Assembly: GCA_001275005.1 (NCBI GenBank)
Contig: JWZX01000745.1
Location: forward strand, 1 to 17,733
Length of the DNA stretch: 17,733 nucleotides
Origin: Chrysochromulina tobinii
Lineage: Eukaryota > Haptophyta > Prymnesiales > Chrysochromulinaceae
Direction: 5' to 3'
In this document: piece by piece, positions 13,832-17,733 of the stretch
How the letters are laid out: each line of letters starts with the position of its first letter
How positions within the stretch are numbered: the first letter of the stretch is position 1
Position numbers and translations under genes: made by a program
Notes under the pieces: model-generated
Databases searched by the model: none
What the model was told of the DNA's origin: nothing
The model's input: the letters and a program-made list of their open reading frames with translations, nothing else

Positions 13832-16800
13832 TCATTCACCCCAGCACGTGCGGCCCGCGAGCGGCGACCACGCACCGCTGCGCTGCTGCTCAAGTACCTT
13901 GGCCAGGAGCTTCTCGTCTTCCGTGCGCTGGCTGGCCGCAAGGAACTGGGCAAAGGACGACACAAAGTGCTGTGCCATCATGGGCTGCATCGCAAGGAGC
14001 TGTCGTAGTGCGCCGTCTGGCTCCGTGGCCCAGAGCAAGCGGATGAGCTTCGTGTTTGTGCCCTGGTGCTCCTTCCACTGCTCGACCACCGGCACGGGCT
14101 CAAACTTGCTTGGCTCGCAAGGCATGAGGGCGACATCGACCGGGCTCGAAGGCAAGTGCTTCCGAAGGGAGATGAGTGTCGGGGGCGAGACCTCGGCGTC
14201 ACTCGCGACTCCGAGCATTCCGACCATTAAGCGACACACGTTGTTCGAGTCAAAGATCGGGTGGAGCGAGAGGTCATTGGAGAAGTGCGACCCGTCCTTC
14301 CTCACATTAGTGATCCGTTGGGCAAAGTGCTCATGTCTTCGGATGGCGGTGATCATGTTGGAGAGCACTTGCGGCTCCGTCTTCTGATCCTGCAGAAAGC
14401 GGCAGCTCTTCCCCAGGGCCTCGTTGCGCGGCCAAAGCGTGAGTGTGCTGAAGGCCTCGTTGCAGTAATCGAGCGGCAGGCCAGGGGTCAGCATGTCGAC
14501 GGCAACCACCGCATGCTGGCTCTGATCCAGTAGATGGTATAGGACGGCGACCCAGTTGGTGCCGCGAGTGCTTGGCATACTCACCCCAAGAGACACGGCG
14601 AGCTTCTGCAGCTGCGGGCACTCCCACTCGACCCCACTCCCCCCCTCAACACCACTCGCGAGAGGAAGGGCTTCCCGGTTTGGCACGGGCTGCGCCGGCG
14701 CCGGCACGGGCAATTTCTGCGGGAGCAGCTTGATGAGCTTCACATACTTTTTTCGAGTCTCCTCGATGAGTGCACGCCCCTCGTCCGAGCTGAGAGCCGC
14801 TGCGCCCCAAGGCCCGTCGTCGGTCTCGAGCCCCGTCAGGTCCAGTTGCAGCCCCACGCAGTAGCGCCGACGGTCGTGGTTGTCACGCACGTACGCCATC
14901 GTGAGCAGGTTCTCGAAGACGACGCCCGTTTTGCGGTAATTGACCATCATGATCTGCGAGTCTTGCCCGGCGCGCAGCGTATCGAGCAGCTGCTTGCCAT
15001 GGACGGGGTCAGTGGAAGGGCCCTGGAGGAAGCGGCAGTTACGACCGAAGCATTCCTCTTTTGAATAGCCCGTCACGCTCGAAAACTTCTTGTTGATGTA
15101 GATCAAGGGGAATCCGGCCGTTTGAGCGTCGGAGAGGCAAAAGGCGAGGGGCAGAGACTCGGCCAGGATGCAAAGGTTGAGCATCCAGCCGGCCATGTCG
15201 TCGGGCAGCTTGTAGTTGCAAAAGTGGCGCCCGCAGCACGTGGCGAGAGCCTCCGGGTTCGAGAGCGACTGGAGCAGCATTTCGTTCCATTGCTCGAGCA
15301 TCGACAACGACGCCTTTGAGGAGATCCATTTGTTGAACGCGCTGTCGTTGCCTTTGGTGAGTTGCCGAATGGCCAGGCTTGCCGCCCGACGTCCCTCGTC
15401 CAAAGTCGGCTGTGCCACCAGCTTGGAGGGCGATGAGGCCGTGGCCACCGGAGCAGCAGCAGCAGCAGCTTCTGCGGGTGGCGTCATCTCGACGTGATTC
15501 TCGCTCGAAAGCAGCCGCGTCCTCGGCGCCATCGCGGCACTTGCAGTGGCCACGAGGCCCCGAGCGGCCATGTCAGCAAGCATTTCGGTGCCCAGGGCAC
15601 TCAGCTCGGCAATGGCGGCCTTCATCGCGGCGGCGGCCTCGGGCGACATGTCGGGCTCGCGACCCGGATACTCTTGTGGTTGCGACATGATGCGCTGTGA
15701 GAGGAACTTGGCCGCATTCACCCAGGCTCGCGCCTGTGGCGGCTGTGATGGGTTGAGCCGGAGCTCCTGGCGCGACGTCGACTTGGGGCCGAGCAGTCGC
15801 CTCGCGAGCTCGCGCAGGAACGTGTCGACGTGCGGAGCGTCCGCGTAGGGGAGGCGAAGGAGCGAGCGCGCCTGTGTGAGCTTCGTTCCGTTGATGCTTT
15901 TGCTCATGGACGGGTTTGTAATGTCCATGCGCACGGCGCTGTGATTGAGGATCAGCTTGCGCGCCGCCTCCTCTCGCGCCTCCATGGAGTGCTCCGCTAA
16001 TGAGTGCGCCGCCGCCGCATCCTCTGGGTCGCGAGTGGCGCCTCCTACCCTGCCGAGCTGTTGGCGCAACGTGAGCCACGCCTGCGCGCTGTCGCAGATC
16101 TCTCCCATCACGGCGATCATCGCATCGCCAGCGGCGGGCCCCATGTCACGTTCGCGCCCTGGCTTTTGGTCCGCCGTCGTCTGCAGCCGCCCTTGCAGGT
16201 AGGCTGCCGTTTGGATCCATGCCATCGCCTGCTGCGGATTCTCAAGCTTCAAGCGCGCCTCGAGCTCCGGCATGCCGCCGAGCAATCTGCGTGCGATCTC
16301 GCGCAAGAACTGGTCGACAAAGGCGCTCGACTCGACGCTCACCCGCTGCAGGTTCAGCTGCGTCAGCATGCGGTCGCCGTAGATGTTGAGCTGGCTGGAC
16401 GTATTGCACACGTCGAGACGCACGTTGTGCTGGTTGGTGATGATCTTGCGAGCCGCTTCGACGCGGGCGAGCATCGGATGAGCCGCTGCGACACCAATCG
16501 CGGCGTCGCGCTTCGCGTCGTCAAGCCGCACGCGCAGCGCAAGCCACGCACTTGCGAGGGTGCGGATCTCGCCGATGACGGCCTTCATCGCATCCGCTGC
16601 CGTCGGAGCCATGCGCCGCCAGAGCAGGACGTCGCCGGCCCGGCGCCAGAGACTGCGCGCTGATGAGACACGGGTATCGAGGGCTGGCCGATCCGCGTTG
16701 GTGTCGAGCTCGCGGGAGGTACGGGCCTCCCCCTTGAGGCGAGTCTCGATGTACGCGGCGGCCTGGACCCAAGCTGCCGCCTGCTGTGGAAACTTGAGGT

Positions 16801-17733
16801 CCAGCTTCTCCTCGAGCTCGTTCGCGCCTTCGAAGCAGCCCAACAGACGTCGCGTCACCTCGCGAAGGAAGGCATCGGCATGCACAGCGTCCTTGTATGC
16901 CACGGGAGGAGCGGTCGCCTCGTCGGTCTGAGGCCCGTGGAGAAGGTCTTGCAGCACGTTGCTATGGTTCATGATGAGCTTGCGCGCCGCCTCGACGCGT
17001 GCCGCATTGGAATGTGCTGCTGCCGCAGGCGAGGGGGTGCTCACGCCAATCTTGCCGTCCTCAAGCAGCTGCCGCAACGACTGCCAGGCGATCGCGGTGT
17101 TGCCGAGCTCCACGATCACGGCGTTCATGGCCTCAGCGGCTGCCAAACCCAAGTCGAGCATCGGATCGTCGGCAGATTGCAAACGACTCATAAGGTGCAT
17201 CGCGGCGTGTGCCCATACTTCGCCCTGCCTCGGCTGTGTCGGGTCGAGGTACTCCTCGAGGTCAGTCGAACCTTCCCGACGGCCGAGCAGCCGGCGCGCC
17301 ACCTCGCGCAAGAACTGGTCGACGAAATGGGCGTCCTCCGCTGGCAAGCGAGCCGGAAGCTGCTGTGTGTGAGGGCGGCCGTTGCTGGACTCGGCGTGAG
17401 AAGGAGTGCACATCTCGTGCACGAGGTCGGCGTGGATCAAGATGATCTTGCGTGCGGCGGCCTCGCGAGCTGCGTGTGCGTGCGCTGCCGCGGCGCCATC
17501 GGCCACGTCGGCGCGGGAAGCACTAGCCAGCAACCACCGGAGCAGCAGCCAGGCACGCGGGCTGCTCACGATCTGAGGCATGATGGTGCGCATGGCGTGG
17601 GCGGCCGCCGGGCTCATGTCCCGAGGCCGGCCGGGCTTCTGCTCGGCCGTAGACTGGATGCGGCCCTCGAGGTACTCGGCGGCCTGGACCCACGCCTGCG
17701 CTTGGTTGGGCATCGACGGATCCAGCTTCTCCT
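13832..17733 (-). CDS. Giant repeat-array protein with two LOV domains, 5' end outside window
   Basis: At least 1299 residues. The Met at 17713 is internal, because in-frame codons for E-K-L-D-P-S precede it and continue the repeat pattern, so the gene starts beyond the right edge. Numbering here is from that Met. Residues 1-712 are 4.5 copies of a helical repeat. About 750-845 is an Ala-rich linker and an unrecognised domain. LOV1 (about 848-960) has GRNCRFLQ with photoreactive Cys893, Gln897, Asn925, Asn935 and Gln956, so it should bind flavin and form the blue-light cysteinyl adduct. LOV2 (about 1063-1168) has GKSCRFLQ with Cys1104, Asn1136 and Asn1146, but Ser1103 replaces the Asn before the cysteine and Leu1167 the signalling Gln. 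A helical tail (1215-1275) follows. No kinase, cyclase or DNA-binding output domain is visible. It is probably a photosensory scaffold; its partners are unknown. Confidence 0.88.
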   Translation of the reverse strand, partial: EKLDPSMPNQAQAWVQAAEYLEGRIQSTAEQKPGRPRDMSPAAAHAMRTIMPQIVSSPRAWLLLRWLLASASRADVADGAAAAHAHAAREAAARKIILIHADLVHEMCTPSHAESSNGRPHTQQLPARLPAEDAHFVDQFLREVARRLLGRREGSTDLEEYLDPTQPRQGEVWAHAAMHLMSRLQSADDPMLDLGLAAAEAMNAVIVELGNTAIAWQSLRQLLEDGKIGVSTPSPAAAAHSNAARVEAARKLIMNHSNVLQDLLHGPQTDEATAPPVAYKDAVHADAFLREVTRRLLGCFEGANELEEKLDLKFPQQAAAWVQAAAYIETRLKGEARTSRELDTNADRPALDTRVSSARSLWRRAGDVLLWRRMAPTAADAMKAVIGEIRTLASAWLALRVRLDDAKRDAAIGVAAAHPMLARVEAARKIITNQHNVRLDVCNTSSQLNIYGDRMLTQLNLQRVSVESSAFVDQFLREIARRLLGGMPELEARLKLENPQQAMAWIQTAAYLQGRLQTTADQKPGRERDMGPAAGDAMIAVMGEICDSAQAWLTLRQQLGRVGGATRDPEDAAAAHSLAEHSMEAREEAARKLILNHSAVRMDITNPSMSKSINGTKLTQARSLLRLPYADAPHVDTFLRELARRLLGPKSTSRQELRLNPSQPPQARAWVNAAKFLSQRIMSQPQEYPGREPDMSPEAAAAMKAAIAELSALGTEMLADMAARGLVATASAAMAPRTRLLSSENHVEMTPPAEAAAAAAPVATASSPSKLVAQPTLDEGRRAASLAIRQLTKGNDSAFNKWISSKASLSMLEQWNEMLLQSLSNPEALATCCGRHFCNYKLPDDMAGWMLNLCILAESLPLAFCLSDAQTAGFPLIYINKKFSSVTGYSKEECFGRNCRFLQGPSTDPVHGKQLLDTLRAGQDSQIMMVNYRKTGVVFENLLTMAYVRDNHDRRRYCVGLQLDLTGLETDDGPWGAAALSSDEGRALIEETRKKYVKLIKLLPQKLPVPAPAQPVPNREALPLASGVEGGSGVEWECPQLQKLAVSLGVSMPSTRGTNWVAVLYHLLDQSQHAVVAVDMLTPGLPLDYCNEAFSTLTLWPRNEALGKSCRFLQDQKTEPQVLSNMITAIRRHEHFAQRITNVRKDGSHFSNDLSLHPIFDSNNVCRLMVGMLGVASDAEVSPPTLISLRKHLPSSPVDVALMPCEPSKFEPVPVVEQWKEHQGTNTKLIRLLWATEPDGALRQLLAMQPMMAQHFVSSFAQFLAASQRTEDEKLLAKVLEQQRSGAWSPLAGRTCWGE
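15578..17733 (-). repeat. Array of 150-190-residue coding repeats
   Basis: Each unit carries, in order, a W-containing segment (AxAWVQAAxYL; Trp at 8, 167, 315, 499, 664), a DMSP/MAP...AM segment, a segment with AW.xLR, an AARKxIxNH segment (86, 242, 420, 583) and an xFLREVARRLLG segment (131, 279, 466, 629). Between units comes an LExxLD.xxPQQ linker. The FLRE spacing is 148, 187 and 163 residues; the third unit has about 30 extra Arg-rich residues (331-368). The last unit stops after its first half (about 712). The array continues past the right edge. Confidence 0.88.

Noticed and set aside
13032-13835. 267-codon minus-strand frame across the convergent spacer
   Set aside because: Its translation is Arg/Thr/Tyr-rich and repeat-derived, and it overlaps the WW domain of the kinesin on the other strand.
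17711-17713. Met at 17713 as the start of the LOV gene
   Set aside because: The six in-frame codons to its right (E-K-L-D-P-S) match the linker found between repeat units, so the gene continues beyond the window.

Overview
This window looks like nuclear DNA of a GC-rich, plastid-bearing microbial eukaryote with small intergenic spaces and, here, no introns. Eight protein genes are supported. All read as uninterrupted frames with eukaryotic domains: calmodulin-dependent-type kinase, kinesin, exosome subunit, BTB/MATH and LOV. One gene, a CCB2/CCB4-like cytochrome b6 heme-attachment factor, begins with a signal peptide followed by an Arg/Ser/Thr-rich stretch. That is the bipartite presequence expected for a secondary red-type plastid. 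My best guess is a haptophyte, perhaps a compact-genome pavlovophyte. The lineage is an inference, not something the sequence proves.

Layout, left to right: (1) 254-907 (-), a small alpha-helical protein with a twin-arginine/AxA-type N-terminal signal, possibly of the thylakoid lumen. (2) 1202-2521 (-), a METTL21/FAM86-type methyltransferase with a C-terminal ZZ-like module that has lost zinc ligands. (3) 3063-4148 (+), a CaMK-type protein kinase with HLD in place of HRD. (4) 4149-5379, a 1.2 kb gene-poor stretch with short repeats. (5) 5380-6255 (-), the CCB2/CCB4-like protein. (6) 6573-8354 (-), a BTB-BACK-MATH protein with a glycine-rich tract inside the MATH domain. (7) 8475-9842 (+), a class II-like PRPP synthetase. 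(8) 10310-11023 (-), the RRP46-like exosome core subunit. (9) 11199-13166 (+), a kinesin with a Cys-bearing insert in the motor and a C-terminal WW domain. (10) 13167-13831, a repeat-bearing convergent spacer. (11) 13832 to beyond the right edge (-), a very large protein made of at least 4.5 copies of a 150-190-residue helical repeat followed by two LOV domains.

Strand order alternates, with three divergent pairs (methyltransferase/kinase, BTB/PRPP synthetase, RRP46/kinesin) sharing 5' spacers of about 120-540 bp, and three convergent pairs. I see no operon logic or shared pathway. The genes are independent housekeeping, cytoskeletal, plastid and signalling functions.

The most unusual item is the repeat-array tandem-LOV protein. 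Its first LOV domain has all the flavin and photochemistry residues I could check. The second keeps the cysteine but has lost the signalling glutamine and the asparagine next to the cysteine. Other items worth checking are a perfect 13-bp hairpin exactly flanked by 7-bp direct repeats between the BTB and PRPP synthetase genes, four helically phased CTGTGA motifs upstream of RRP46, and the degenerate ZZ-like tail on the methyltransferase.
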